From Rhizobium laguerreae (GTDB lineage: Bacteria; Pseudomonadota; Alphaproteobacteria; Rhizobiales; Rhizobiaceae): DNA of 64,000 nucleotides. Made by a program: the position numbers and the translations under genes. Location: assembly GCF_002008165.1 (NCBI RefSeq), contig NZ_MRDM01000031.1:62001-126000 (forward strand). The letters run 5' to 3'. Positions 1 to 7,607 of this stretch are shown piece by piece. The notes under the pieces were generated by a model that was not told the origin of the DNA, made no database searches, and saw nothing but the letters and a program-made list of their open reading frames with translations. Each line of letters starts with the position of its first letter. The stretch's first letter is position 1.

Positions 1-2
1 AC

Positions 3-509
3 GTCAATCTCGCCGTCTCCAAACTCTTCAACCGAACGAAGACCAAGGCCGAGCGGCATGAGTGGGTGATGGCCAACCTCGACCTCGTGCAGATGGCGCA
101 TGCGAGGGATAAGCGGCCTTCGGAAATTTCAGGCGGCATGAAACAGCGCGTCGGCATCGCCCGCGCGCTTGCAATGGAACCGAAAATCCTGCTGCTCGAC
201 GAACCCTTCGGTGCGCTCGATGCGCTGACCCGCGCCCATCTTCAGGACGCCGTGATGGAAATCCACGCTCGCCTCGGCAACACGATGGTGATGATCACCC
301 ATGATGTCGATGAGGCGGTGCTGCTGTCCGATCGCATCGTGATGATGACCAACGGCCCGGCGGCCCGCATCGGCGAAGTGCTCGATGTGACCATGCCCCG
401 TCCCCGCAATCGCATCGAACTCGCCTCCGACCGGACATATCTCAAATGCCGTGAAGCCGTGCTGAAGTTCCTCTACGAACGCCACCGCTTCATCGAAGCG
501 GCGGAGTAG
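3..509 (+). CDS. Nitrate/sulfonate-type ABC transporter ATP-binding protein (5' end missing)
   Basis: The reading frame is open from the left edge, so the N-terminal part with the Walker A motif lies outside the window. What remains is the second half of an ABC ATPase: the signature SGGMKQRVGIARAL, Walker B with D-loop (ILLLDEPFGALDAL) and the switch histidine in MITHDVDEA. The SGGMKQR form, the D-loop DALTR and the C-terminal PRPRNR stretch are typical of the NrtC/NrtD/SsuB/TauB group; the overall wording looks most like nitrate transport NrtD. It would energise uptake of a small anion at the inner membrane. The partner permease and binding protein are not visible. A 6-bp stem hairpin follows the stop. 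Family confident, substrate inferred. Confidence 0.85.
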   Translation, partial: VNLAVSKLFNRTKTKAERHEWVMANLDLVQMAHARDKRPSEISGGMKQRVGIARALAMEPKILLLDEPFGALDALTRAHLQDAVMEIHARLGNTMVMITHDVDEAVLLSDRIVMMTNGPAARIGEVLDVTMPRPRNRIELASDRTYLKCREAVLKFLYERHRFIEAAE

Positions 510-565
510 AGACCGGGACATAACCTCGGCGTTTGCCGGTCGTGGTCTTCTCGCCTTCGTAGCGG

Positions 566-581
566 CGCCTGATTTCAGGCG
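566..581. terminator. Small hairpin between convergent genes
   Basis: CGCCTG and CAGGCG form a 6-bp stem around the loop ATTT, between the stop of the plus-strand ATPase and the stop of the minus-strand GntR gene. There is no T-tract, so it is only a candidate weak bidirectional terminator. Confidence 0.35.
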
Positions 582-592
582 TCGCGCCCTCT

Positions 593-1267
593 TTACTCCC
601 CGGGCGTTGCAAAGACCGCGCTGGCATCGCTGACAATTTCCACATGGGAATATGCCGCCTGCCCTGCGGCGGTGGCGTCCGCGCGCATGATCGCGGTGAC
701 GATCCGGCCGTGCTCCTCATAGGATTTTGCCAGACGCCCGGGCAGGCGGAACTGCGCCCGCCGAAAAGGCGCAAGCCGCGCCCGTGTCTGAGTCACCATC
801 TCGAAGACATGATCATTATGCGCGCCGCGATAAAGCCGGGTATGAAATTCGGTATTGTGCGCCGAATATTCTTCTTCCGCGCCGGCATGCACGAGCCTCA
901 CCGATCCCCGATGCTCCAGCTCTAGCGCGCGCCGTTCATCAACCGTCATACGCTCGGCCGAGAGCCTGGCGCAGATCGCTTCGAGCTCCGCCATCGCCTC
1001 GAACATCGAATGCAGATAAGCCTCGGTGACATTGGTCACGACGGCACTGCGGTTCGGCTCGCGCGCAATCAATCCCATGGCACCCAGCTCACGCAGAGCC
1101 TCGCGCACCGGCGTGCGCGAAACGTCGAAACGAGCCGCAAGCGACACCTCGTCCAGCTTCGCGCCCGGCAGGAGTTCACCCGTAACGATCATGTCGGCAA
1201 TCGACCGCACCATCTGTTCGACGGTGGTCCCGGTACGGATCACTTCTCTGCGCCTAGTCTGCTTCAC
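593..1267 (-). CDS. GntR-family (FadR/FCD subfamily) transcriptional regulator
   Basis: A 224-residue regulator. Residues about 15-80 form the GntR winged helix (VSRTPVREALRELGAMGLI is the recognition region) and the remainder is an all-helical FCD ligand domain with metal-binding type residues (HNTEFHTRLYRGAHN and a later EEHGRIV). The start codon is GTG; no clear Shine-Dalgarno is visible and no better internal start exists. It is divergent from the cyanurate/biuret operon across a 340-bp region containing two inverted copies of an 11-bp motif, so it is the obvious candidate repressor of that operon and possibly of itself. The effector is unknown; a pathway intermediate or N-heterocycle would be a reasonable guess. 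Confidence 0.88.
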   Translation of the reverse strand: MKQTRRREVIRTGTTVEQMVRSIADMIVTGELLPGAKLDEVSLAARFDVSRTPVREALRELGAMGLIAREPNRSAVVTNVTEAYLHSMFEAMAELEAICARLSAERMTVDERRALELEHRGSVRLVHAGAEEEYSAHNTEFHTRLYRGAHNDHVFEMVTQTRARLAPFRRAQFRLPGRLAKSYEEHGRIVTAIMRADATAAGQAAYSHVEIVSDASAVFATPGE

Positions 1268-1294
1268 GATACGAATCTGCTCACGTCAACACTC

Positions 1295-1305
1295 TGCATA
1301 CAGAT
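1295..1305 (+). promoter_or_regulatory. Candidate GntR operator, copy 1
   Basis: TGCATACAGAT, repeated exactly in inverse orientation at 1467-1477. The core resembles the TGTATACA-type sites bound by FCD-subfamily GntR proteins. It lies about 28 bp upstream of the regulator's own GTG, so it would suit autoregulation. Assignment is inferred from position and repetition only. Confidence 0.45.
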
Positions 1306-1466
1306 GACGTTCGAGACTGGATAAGTCAAATCGGGCGGCGAAGATATTGTTAAATTTTCGCTTTCTGATGCACGAGATACCTCTGATAACTCGACTTTGT
1401 GCCAACCACGCAGTCACAATGAATAAGAAATATCTATTGATTACTTTTTGCGCAAGAATTCGATCA

Positions 1467-1477
1467 ATCTGTATGCA
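1467..1477 (-). promoter_or_regulatory. Candidate GntR operator, copy 2
   Basis: ATCTGTATGCA is the exact reverse complement of the 11-mer at 1295-1305. It lies about 60 bp upstream of the sigma-54-like promoter of the catabolic operon, a place where an upstream regulator could act. Confidence 0.45.
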
Positions 1478-1536
1478 CTTTGCAATGAGCAAATCTTGCG
1501 GCAGCGGATAAACTATAAAAAACAATAGATTAATTT

Positions 1537-1553
1537 TTGGCACATGCATTGCA
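1537..1553 (+). promoter_or_regulatory. Sigma-54 (RpoN)-type promoter
   Basis: TTGGCAC, five bases, then TTGCA: the invariant GG (1539-1540) and GC (1551-1552) are separated by exactly 10 bases, as required for the -24/-12 promoter. Transcription would start near 1564, giving a leader of about 45 bases before the ATG at 1608. RpoN control fits an operon that releases ammonia from cyanurate, biuret and formamide and would be needed under nitrogen limitation. I did not find a convincing NtrC-binding site upstream. Confidence 0.65.
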
Positions 1554-1607
1554 TGCACTTTTCTGTACCCGTTCACAATCGGCCCAGCGCCGCAAGGAGC
1601 ATTTCCG

Positions 1608-2735
1608 ATGACCAAACTCCTTTCCATGAACCGCCGCAATTTCCTCCAGGCTTCCGCTGCCGGTGCGCTTGCCGGCGCCATGCCGGGCCTGATCGCCTCC
1701 TCCGCCGCAGCCCAGACCGCGTTGACCGTCGGCTTCATCTATGTCGGCCCCAAGGACGACTACGGCTATAACCAAGCGCATGCCGAAGGTGCGGCCGTCA
1801 TCAAGGCGATGCCGGGTGTGACGCTGGTCGAAGAAGAGAACGTGCCGGAGACCGTCGACGTCCAGAAGACGATGGAATCCATGATCAACCTGGATGGCGC
1901 GACCCTGCTCTTTCCGACCTCCTTCGGCTACTTCGACCCACATATGCTGGCCGTGGCCGCCAAACATCCCGACATCCAGTTCCGCCACTGCGGCGGCCTC
2001 TGGCAGGAAGGCAAGAACCCAGCCAATACGGGCTCCTATTTCGGCTATATCTTCCAGGGCCAGTATCTGAACGGCATTGCCGCCGGCCATGCGACGAAGA
2101 GCAAGAAGATCGGCTTCGTCGCCGCAAAGCCGATCCCGCAGGTTCTGCAGAATATCAACGCCTTCCTGCTTGGCGCGCGCGCAGTCGATCCTGGTATCAC
2201 CTGCCAGGTGATCTTCACCGGCGAATGGTCGCTCGCCGTCAAGGAGGCCGAAGCCACCAATGCGCTGGTCGACCAGGGCGCCGACGTCATCACCTGCCAC
2301 GTCGACAGCCCCAAAGTGGTTGTCGAGACGGCTGCCGGCCGCGGCGCCTTCGTCTGCGGCTATCACGCCAACCAGAGCCCGCTTGCTCCCGAAAAATACC
2401 TCACCGGCGCCGAATGGGCCTGGGGCAACGTCTACGGCGACTTCGTCAAGAAGGCGCAGGCCGGCGAAAAGCTCGGCAACTTCGTGCGTGGCGGCCTCAA
2501 GGACGGCTTCGTGAAGATGAGCGCGCTCGGCCCCGGTGTGTCCGCCGAGGGCCGCAAGGCCTTCGAAGCCACGCAGGCCGACATGATGAAGGGCGGCTTC
2601 TCGGTCTTCAAGGGACCGTTGAAGGACAACAAGGGCGACACCGTCGTGGCTGCCGACAAGAGCTACGCCGAAGACGCGATCGAGCTCGAAAGCATGAATT
2701 ATCTGGTCGAGGGCGTTGTCGGGTCCACGGCGTAA
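1608..2735 (+). CDS. BMP-family ABC transporter substrate-binding protein
   Basis: A 375-residue periplasmic binding protein of the basic membrane protein (BMP/PnrA, Med-like) family, which usually binds nucleosides or other N-heterocycles. The N-terminus carries a twin-arginine-type signal (NRRNFLQ followed by a hydrophobic Ala-rich stretch, cleavage near AAQT), so export may be through Tat. The mature part begins TVGFIYVGPKDDYGYN, the standard BMP opening. ATG at 1608 follows AAGGAG. It is the first gene of an operon with two permeases, formamidase, biuret hydrolase and cyanuric acid hydrolase, so cyanuric acid, biuret or a related ring compound is the probable ligand (inference). Confidence 0.92.
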   Translation: MTKLLSMNRRNFLQASAAGALAGAMPGLIASSAAAQTALTVGFIYVGPKDDYGYNQAHAEGAAVIKAMPGVTLVEEENVPETVDVQKTMESMINLDGATLLFPTSFGYFDPHMLAVAAKHPDIQFRHCGGLWQEGKNPANTGSYFGYIFQGQYLNGIAAGHATKSKKIGFVAAKPIPQVLQNINAFLLGARAVDPGITCQVIFTGEWSLAVKEAEATNALVDQGADVITCHVDSPKVVVETAAGRGAFVCGYHANQSPLAPEKYLTGAEWAWGNVYGDFVKKAQAGEKLGNFVRGGLKDGFVKMSALGPGVSAEGRKAFEATQADMMKGGFSVFKGPLKDNKGDTVVAADKSYAEDAIELESMNYLVEGVVGSTA

Positions 2736-2755
2736 ACCGCGAAGGGAGAAGCGCC

Positions 2756-3883
2756 ATGACCATCGAGGCCAATGATCCCGCAATAGCCATCGTGGAAAAA
2801 CCGGTTTCCCTGCGCCCCGTCCTCGAATGGTTCGCGCGGCGGGCCGAGCCTGTTGTCATCGGCCTCGCGGCCATACTGATCGGTCTTGCACTCTTCTCCC
2901 TCTTCATTCTGGCGGTCGGCAAGTCGCCGGCCACCCTCTTCCAACTGATGTACACCGGCGGCTTCGGCAGCTGGTTTTCGGTGCAGAACAGCTTAAGTCG
3001 TGCCGCACCCCTTCTCCTGACGGCACTCTGCGTCGCCCTGCCTGCCCGTCTCGGCCTCGTCATCATCGGCGGGGAAGGAGCGGTCGTGCTGGGCGGCGTT
3101 GCCGCCGCAGCCATGGCTCTGCCACTCGCCGGCACCGCGCCTGTCTTCCTCACGCTCATCCTGATGGCGATCGCCGCCATGGTGGCCGGCGGCATCTGGA
3201 TCGGCCTTGCCGGTTTCCTGCGCCACTATCGCGGCGTCAACGAAACCATCTCGTCGCTGCTGCTCTCCTATATCGCCATTGCCCTGATGAACCAGTTCGT
3301 CGAAGGGCTGCTGCGCGATCCGGCAAGTCTCAACAAGCCGTCGACCAGGCCGTTGCCGGCGGAATATATGCTCGGCAATATTCCCGGCATGGACGTGCAT
3401 TGGGGCCTGGTCATCGGCATCCTCGCCTGTGTGGTCTCCTGGATCGTGATCGAGGCCACGAGCTACGGTTTTGCCGCCCGCATCGCCGGCGGCAACGTGC
3501 GCGCCGCCCAGATCCAGGGACTGCCGGTCGGCAAGCTGATCGTCGGATTTACCGCGCTTGCAGGCAGTTTTGCCGGCCTGGCGGGCATGATCGAAGTGGC
3601 GGCAGTGCAGGGAAGTGCCAACGCCTCGCTTGCCGCCGGCTACGGTTATACCGGCATCCTCGTCGCCTTCCTCGCCAGGCACAATCCGCTGGCGATCATT
3701 CCGGTGGCGATCCTGCTCGGCGGCATCGACGCCTCGGGCGGCCTCATCCAGCGGCGCATGGGCCTGCCGGATGCGACGGTTCTGGTGCTGCAGGGCACGC
3801 TCTTCATCGTCATTCTGTTCTGCGAGACCTTCTACGGCCGCTTCAAGATCTTCAATCCCGACCTCTGGAAAAGGAGCCTCTGA
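2756..3883 (+). CDS. BMP-type ABC transporter permease 1
   Basis: A 375-residue inner-membrane permease of the BPD_transp_2 family (as in ribose, branched-chain and BMP-nucleoside systems). About eight to ten hydrophobic segments are visible, with the conserved GVNETISSLLLSYIA motif and the ARIAGGNVRAAQIQG cytoplasmic loop that contacts the ATPase. ATG at 2756 follows AAGGGAGAAGCGCC; an in-frame open stretch upstream is only the out-of-frame shadow of the binding-protein gene. Its stop overlaps the next start in TGATG, so the two permeases are translationally coupled. It would form a heterodimer with the following permease. Confidence 0.92.
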   Translation: MTIEANDPAIAIVEKPVSLRPVLEWFARRAEPVVIGLAAILIGLALFSLFILAVGKSPATLFQLMYTGGFGSWFSVQNSLSRAAPLLLTALCVALPARLGLVIIGGEGAVVLGGVAAAAMALPLAGTAPVFLTLILMAIAAMVAGGIWIGLAGFLRHYRGVNETISSLLLSYIAIALMNQFVEGLLRDPASLNKPSTRPLPAEYMLGNIPGMDVHWGLVIGILACVVSWIVIEATSYGFAARIAGGNVRAAQIQGLPVGKLIVGFTALAGSFAGLAGMIEVAAVQGSANASLAAGYGYTGILVAFLARHNPLAIIPVAILLGGIDASGGLIQRRMGLPDATVLVLQGTLFIVILFCETFYGRFKIFNPDLWKRSL

Positions 3884-4809
3884 TGGAAGAGACAGGCATC
3901 GGCATCTGGGGCGTGCCGCTGGCGATCTTCGCAGGCGCCATCCGCGTTTCCACCCCCTTCATCTTCGTCAGCCTTGGCGAGGCGATCACCGAACGCTCCG
4001 GCCGCATCAATCTCGGCCTGGAAGGCACGCTCGTCTTCGGCGCCATGACGGCCTATGCGGTGGCCGTCATGACCGGATCACCGACCCTCGGCGTGCTGGC
4101 CGCAATGATGGCGGGCGCGATCTTCGGCCTCATCCACGGTTGGATCTGCAAGTTCCCGAAGGTCAACGACATCGCCATCGGCATCGCCATGATGCAGTTT
4201 GGTCTCGGCATGGCGTTTTTCCTCGGCAAATCCTTCATCCAGCCGGTGGCGCCGAAACTGCCCTCGATCCCGCTCGGCGGCTGGTCGAACATTCCGCAGA
4301 TCCAGGCGGCGCTCAATATCAACGTGCTGTTCTTCATCGGCGCGGCACTTGCCCTCTTCCTGTTCTGGGCCTTCAAGAATACGAGAATCGGCCTGATCCT
4401 GCGCGTTGTCGGCGACAGCACCGACGCGGCCCGGGCCATGGGCATCCATCCGGACCGGGTTCGCCTGCTGGCGACGGCAGTGGGCGGTTCGCTGGCGGCA
4501 ATCGGCGGCGCCTATCTCTCGCTCTACTACCCAGGCTCGTGGAACGAAGGCATTTCGTCGGGCCAGGGCCTGATGGCCGTGGCCCTCGTCATCTTCGCCC
4601 GCTGGAACCCGATCGGTTGTTTCCTCGCTGCCCTGCTTTTCGGCGGCGCTGGTGCGCTCGGCCCGGCGCTGCAATCGGTCGGCGTCACACAAGGCTATTA
4701 CCTTTTCTACGCCGCGCCTTACGTGCTCACCCTCGTCATCCTGATCGCCACCTCCTCGCCCACCCGCTCGCTCGCCGGTGCGCCGGGTGCGCTGTCGCTC
4801 ACGAAATAA
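3883..4809 (+). CDS. BMP-type ABC transporter permease 2
   Basis: A 308-residue BPD_transp_2 permease with the family motif ITERSGRINLGLEGTLVFGA near residue 27 and the loop TRIGLILRVVGDSTDAARAMGI, which is the partner of the loop in permease 1. The start ATG overlaps the preceding stop by one base and follows AAAGGAGCCT. The pair of unequal permeases (375 and 308 residues) is the usual composition of BMP-type importers. Substrate inferred from the operon: cyanuric acid, biuret or a relative. Confidence 0.92.
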   Translation: MEETGIGIWGVPLAIFAGAIRVSTPFIFVSLGEAITERSGRINLGLEGTLVFGAMTAYAVAVMTGSPTLGVLAAMMAGAIFGLIHGWICKFPKVNDIAIGIAMMQFGLGMAFFLGKSFIQPVAPKLPSIPLGGWSNIPQIQAALNINVLFFIGAALALFLFWAFKNTRIGLILRVVGDSTDAARAMGIHPDRVRLLATAVGGSLAAIGGAYLSLYYPGSWNEGISSGQGLMAVALVIFARWNPIGCFLAALLFGGAGALGPALQSVGVTQGYYLFYAAPYVLTLVILIATSSPTRSLAGAPGALSLTK

Positions 4810-4821
4810 CGGAGCTTTCCG

Positions 4822-5838
4822 ATGAACGGACTTGGCGGTCTCAACAAATCCGAACACGGCGTCGGCATCGGCCTCGTTCAGCTCCAGCTGCCGGTGACCG
4901 TCACCAAAGCGGACTTGGCAAAACAGACGCAGGTGATCGTCGATCTGGTGGCCAAGGCGCGGCGCAACCAGCCGGGCATGGACCTCGTCGTCTTTCCCGA
5001 ATACGCGCTGCACGGCCTCTCCATGGACATCAATCCGGAGATCATGTGCACGCTCGACGGGCCGGAGGTCGCGGCGTTCAAGCAGGCCTGCAGGGACAAC
5101 CGGATCTGGGGCTGCTTCTCGATCATGGAGCTCAATCCCGGTGGCATGCCCTATAATTCCGGCATCGTCATCGACGACCAGGGCGAGTTGAAGCTCTATT
5201 ATCGCAAGATGCATCCGTGGATCCCCGTCGAGCCCTGGGAGCCCGGCGATCTTGGCATCCCTGTCATCGAGGGCCCCCGAGGCGCCAAGCTCGCGCTGAT
5301 CATCTGCCATGACGGCATGTTCCCGGAGATGGCGCGCGAATGCGCCTATAAGGGCGCCGAAATCATGATCCGCACGGCCGGCTACACGGCGCCGATCCGC
5401 GACGCCTGGCGCTTCACCAACCAAGCCAACGCCTTCTGCAACCTGATGGTTACAGCCAATGTCTGCATGTGCGGCTCGGACGGCACCTTCGATTCCATGG
5501 GCGAAGGCATGATCTGCAATTTCGACGGCGCGATCATCGCCCACGGCACCTCCGGCCGCGTCAACGAGATCATCACCGCAGAGGTGCGCCCTGACCTGGT
5601 GCGCGAGGCCCGGCTCGGCTGGGGCGTGGAGAACAACATCTACCAGTTTGGCCATCGCGGCTATGTCGCCGTCGCCGGCGGCGCCCAGGATGCGCCTTAC
5701 ACCTACATGCACGACCTTGTCGCCGGCAAATACCGCCTGCCATGGGAAGACGAGATAAAGGTCAAGGACGGCACGTCCTGCGGATTTGACAAGCCGATGC
5801 GCCGCTACGGCGAACCCCTCAAACCTTCCGCGGAATAG
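4822..5838 (+). CDS. amiF: Formamidase / aliphatic amidase (nitrilase superfamily)
   Basis: A 338-residue cytosolic amidase of the nitrilase superfamily, the length of AmiF/AmiE. The catalytic triad is visible: Glu60 in VVFPEYALHG, Lys129 in YYRKMHPW and Cys162 in IICHDGMFPE. The C-terminus with LGWGVENNIYQFGHRGYVA and KYRLPWEDEIKVKDG follows characterised formamidases such as Helicobacter AmiF more closely than acetamide-type AmiE. It would release ammonia from formamide or a small amide. It sits between the permease genes and biuH, spaced by 12 and 11 bases, clearly in the same operon. Why formamide hydrolysis belongs with cyanurate breakdown is not known to me; the true substrate may be another small amide. 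Confidence 0.88.
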   Translation: MNGLGGLNKSEHGVGIGLVQLQLPVTVTKADLAKQTQVIVDLVAKARRNQPGMDLVVFPEYALHGLSMDINPEIMCTLDGPEVAAFKQACRDNRIWGCFSIMELNPGGMPYNSGIVIDDQGELKLYYRKMHPWIPVEPWEPGDLGIPVIEGPRGAKLALIICHDGMFPEMARECAYKGAEIMIRTAGYTAPIRDAWRFTNQANAFCNLMVTANVCMCGSDGTFDSMGEGMICNFDGAIIAHGTSGRVNEIITAEVRPDLVREARLGWGVENNIYQFGHRGYVAVAGGAQDAPYTYMHDLVAGKYRLPWEDEIKVKDGTSCGFDKPMRRYGEPLKPSAE

Positions 5839-5849
5839 GAGAGAGAATC

Positions 5850-6551
5850 ATGGACGCGATGGTCGAAACCGAAGGACATTTTATCGACGCCGATCCGTAT
5901 CCGTGGCCTTATAACGGCGCTCTGCGGCCTGATAACACCGCCCTCATCATCATCGACATGCAGACCGATTTCTGCGGCAAGGGTGGCTATGTCGACCATA
6001 TGGGCTACGACCTGACGCTGGTGCAGGCGCCGATCGAACCGATCAAACGTGTGCTTGCCGCCATGCGGGCCAAGGGCTACCACATCATCCATACCCGCGA
6101 GGGCCACCGCCCCGACCTCGCCGATCTGCCGGCCAACAAACGCTGGCGCTCGCAGCGGATCGGCGCCGGCATCGGCGATCCCGGCCCCTGCGGCCGTATC
6201 CTGACGCGTGGCGAACCCGGCTGGGACATCATCCCCGAACTCTACCCGATCGAAGGCGAGACGATCATCGACAAGCCCGGCAAGGGTTCGTTCTGCGCCA
6301 CCGACCTCGAACTCATCCTCAGCCAGAAGCGCATCGAAAACATTATCCTCACGGGAATCACCACCGATGTCTGCGTCTCGACGACGATGCGCGAGGCGAA
6401 CGATCGCGGCTACGAATGCCTGCTGCTGGAAGACTGCTGTGGTGCGACCGACTACGGAAACCACCTCGCCGCCATCAAGATGGTGAAGATGCAGGGCGGC
6501 GTCTTCGGCTCAGTCTCCAATTCCGTGGCTCTAGTCGAGGCGCTGCCCTGA
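5850..6551 (+). CDS. biuH: Biuret amidohydrolase
   Basis: A 233-residue isochorismatase-fold cysteine hydrolase that converts biuret to allophanate and ammonia. The triad reported for R. leguminosarum BiuH (Asp36, Lys142, Cys175) is present at exactly these positions (IIIDMQ, IIDKPGKGSF, TTDVCVSTT), and the whole sequence looks almost identical to that enzyme as I remember it. AGGAGAGAGAATC precedes the ATG. The next gene, cyanuric acid hydrolase, starts on the last base of its stop codon. Biuret is what remains after the carboxybiuret made from cyanuric acid loses CO2, so the two enzymes act in sequence. Allophanate hydrolase, needed next, is not in the window. Confidence 0.95.
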   Translation: MDAMVETEGHFIDADPYPWPYNGALRPDNTALIIIDMQTDFCGKGGYVDHMGYDLTLVQAPIEPIKRVLAAMRAKGYHIIHTREGHRPDLADLPANKRWRSQRIGAGIGDPGPCGRILTRGEPGWDIIPELYPIEGETIIDKPGKGSFCATDLELILSQKRIENIILTGITTDVCVSTTMREANDRGYECLLLEDCCGATDYGNHLAAIKMVKMQGGVFGSVSNSVALVEALP

Positions 6552-7606
6552 TGCCGTCATTGCGTGCCCATGTCTTTCGCGTGCCAGCCGACGGCCCCGA
6601 TGACGTTGCCGGCGTCGAGGCGCTCTTTGCCAGCGGCCTTCAGGCGAACAACGTCGTCGCCGTTCTCGGCAAGACGGAAGGCAACGGCTGCGTCAATGAT
6701 TTTACCCGCGGTTATGCCACCCGCAGCTTCGAGACATTGTTCAGTAGATATGGCGTCGACGGCGTCTCGATCATCATGTCCGGCGGCACCGAGGGGGCGC
6801 TCTCGCCGCATTGGACGGTTTTTGCGCGTGAAACCGTAGAAACCCCGGGCGAACGGGCGCTGGCCATTGGTGTGTCGCGTACCCCCGCGCTGCCCCCCGA
6901 ACATCTCGGGCGCCGGGAACAGATCCTGCTCGTTGCCGAAGGCGTGAAGTCCGCGATGAGGGATGCCGGCATCGATGATCCCGCCGATGTCCATTTCGTG
7001 CAGATCAAGTGTCCGCTGCTCACCTCGCGCCGGATTGCCGAGGCCGAGGCAGCAGGCAGGACGGTCGCAACCCACGACACGCTGAAATCCATGGGCCTCT
7101 CGCGCGGCGCTTCGGCTCTCGGCGTCGCCGTGGCACTCGGCGAGATAGATGCGACATCGATCGGCGATGCCGACATCTGCACACGTTTCGATCTCTTTTC
7201 CCGCTGCGCCTCAACCTCGTCCGGGGTCGAACTCACCGATCACGAAATCATCGTCCTCGGCATGAGCGCAAAATGGTCCGGTCCGCTGTCGATCGACCAC
7301 GCGGTCATGCGGGATGCGATCGACGCGCATTCCGTCAGGAAAGCCCGCGAACGCCTGCCGGAAAACAGCCGGCTGGCGGCGGTTCTCGCCAAGGCCGAGC
7401 CGGACCCGTCCGGCAGGATCGACGGCAGGCGCCACACGATGCTCGATGACTCGGATATTGCAGGCACCCGCCATGCCCGTGCCTTCGTCGGCGGCGTTCT
7501 CGCCGGCATCTTCGGCATTACCGATCTCTATGTGTCCGGCGGCGCCGAACACCAGGGTCCGCCCGGCGGCGGTCCCGTCGCCATCATCGTCGAAAAGGAG
7601 CAATGA
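6551..7606 (+). CDS. Cyanuric acid amidohydrolase (AtzD/TrzD/barbiturase family)
   Basis: A 351-residue ring-opening amidohydrolase of the rare Toblerone fold, made of three structurally similar units, each supplying one Lys-Ser pair. The pairs can be read as Lys41/Ser77 (VLGKTEGNG, IIMSGGTEG), Lys153 with a Ser near 223-224 (VQIKCPLL, CASTSSGVE) and Lys281/Ser329 (VLAKAEPDP, YVSGGAEHQGPPGG). It hydrolyses cyanuric acid to carboxybiuret, which decarboxylates to biuret for BiuH. Length and context favour cyanurate over barbiturate. The ATG overlaps the biuH stop (TGATG), so translation is coupled. Very similar to the enzyme known from R. leguminosarum 3841. Confidence 0.93.
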   Translation: MPSLRAHVFRVPADGPDDVAGVEALFASGLQANNVVAVLGKTEGNGCVNDFTRGYATRSFETLFSRYGVDGVSIIMSGGTEGALSPHWTVFARETVETPGERALAIGVSRTPALPPEHLGRREQILLVAEGVKSAMRDAGIDDPADVHFVQIKCPLLTSRRIAEAEAAGRTVATHDTLKSMGLSRGASALGVAVALGEIDATSIGDADICTRFDLFSRCASTSSGVELTDHEIIVLGMSAKWSGPLSIDHAVMRDAIDAHSVRKARERLPENSRLAAVLAKAEPDPSGRIDGRRHTMLDDSDIAGTRHARAFVGGVLAGIFGITDLYVSGGAEHQGPPGGGPVAIIVEKEQ

Positions 7607-7607
7607 A

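Larger units (their letters stand above)
1268..1607. promoter_or_regulatory. Divergent regulatory region of the cyanurate/biuret operon
   Basis: A 340-bp gene-free, AT-richer stretch between the GntR regulator and the BMP-type binding protein. It contains two exact inverted copies of TGCATACAGAT (1295-1305 and, as its complement, 1467-1477), a sigma-54-like element at 1537-1553 and an 8-bp palindrome TGCATGCA at 1550-1557 overlapping that element. No credible small gene is seen inside it. Confidence 0.7.

Noticed and set aside
1465..1500. Possible NtrC-binding site (TGCAC and TTGCA pieces) upstream of the sigma-54 promoter
   Set aside because: The pieces do not form the required GCACC-type dyad with proper spacing, so I do not call an NtrC site.
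1530..2783. 417-residue minus-strand open frame opposite the BMP binding protein
   Set aside because: Shadow; covers the sigma-54 promoter and the entire recognised binding-protein gene.
4078..5712. 544-residue minus-strand open frame opposite permease 2 and formamidase
   Set aside because: The plus strand encodes two clear families with catalytic residues; the antisense translation is Arg/Asp/His-rich without domains, as expected for GC-rich shadow frames.
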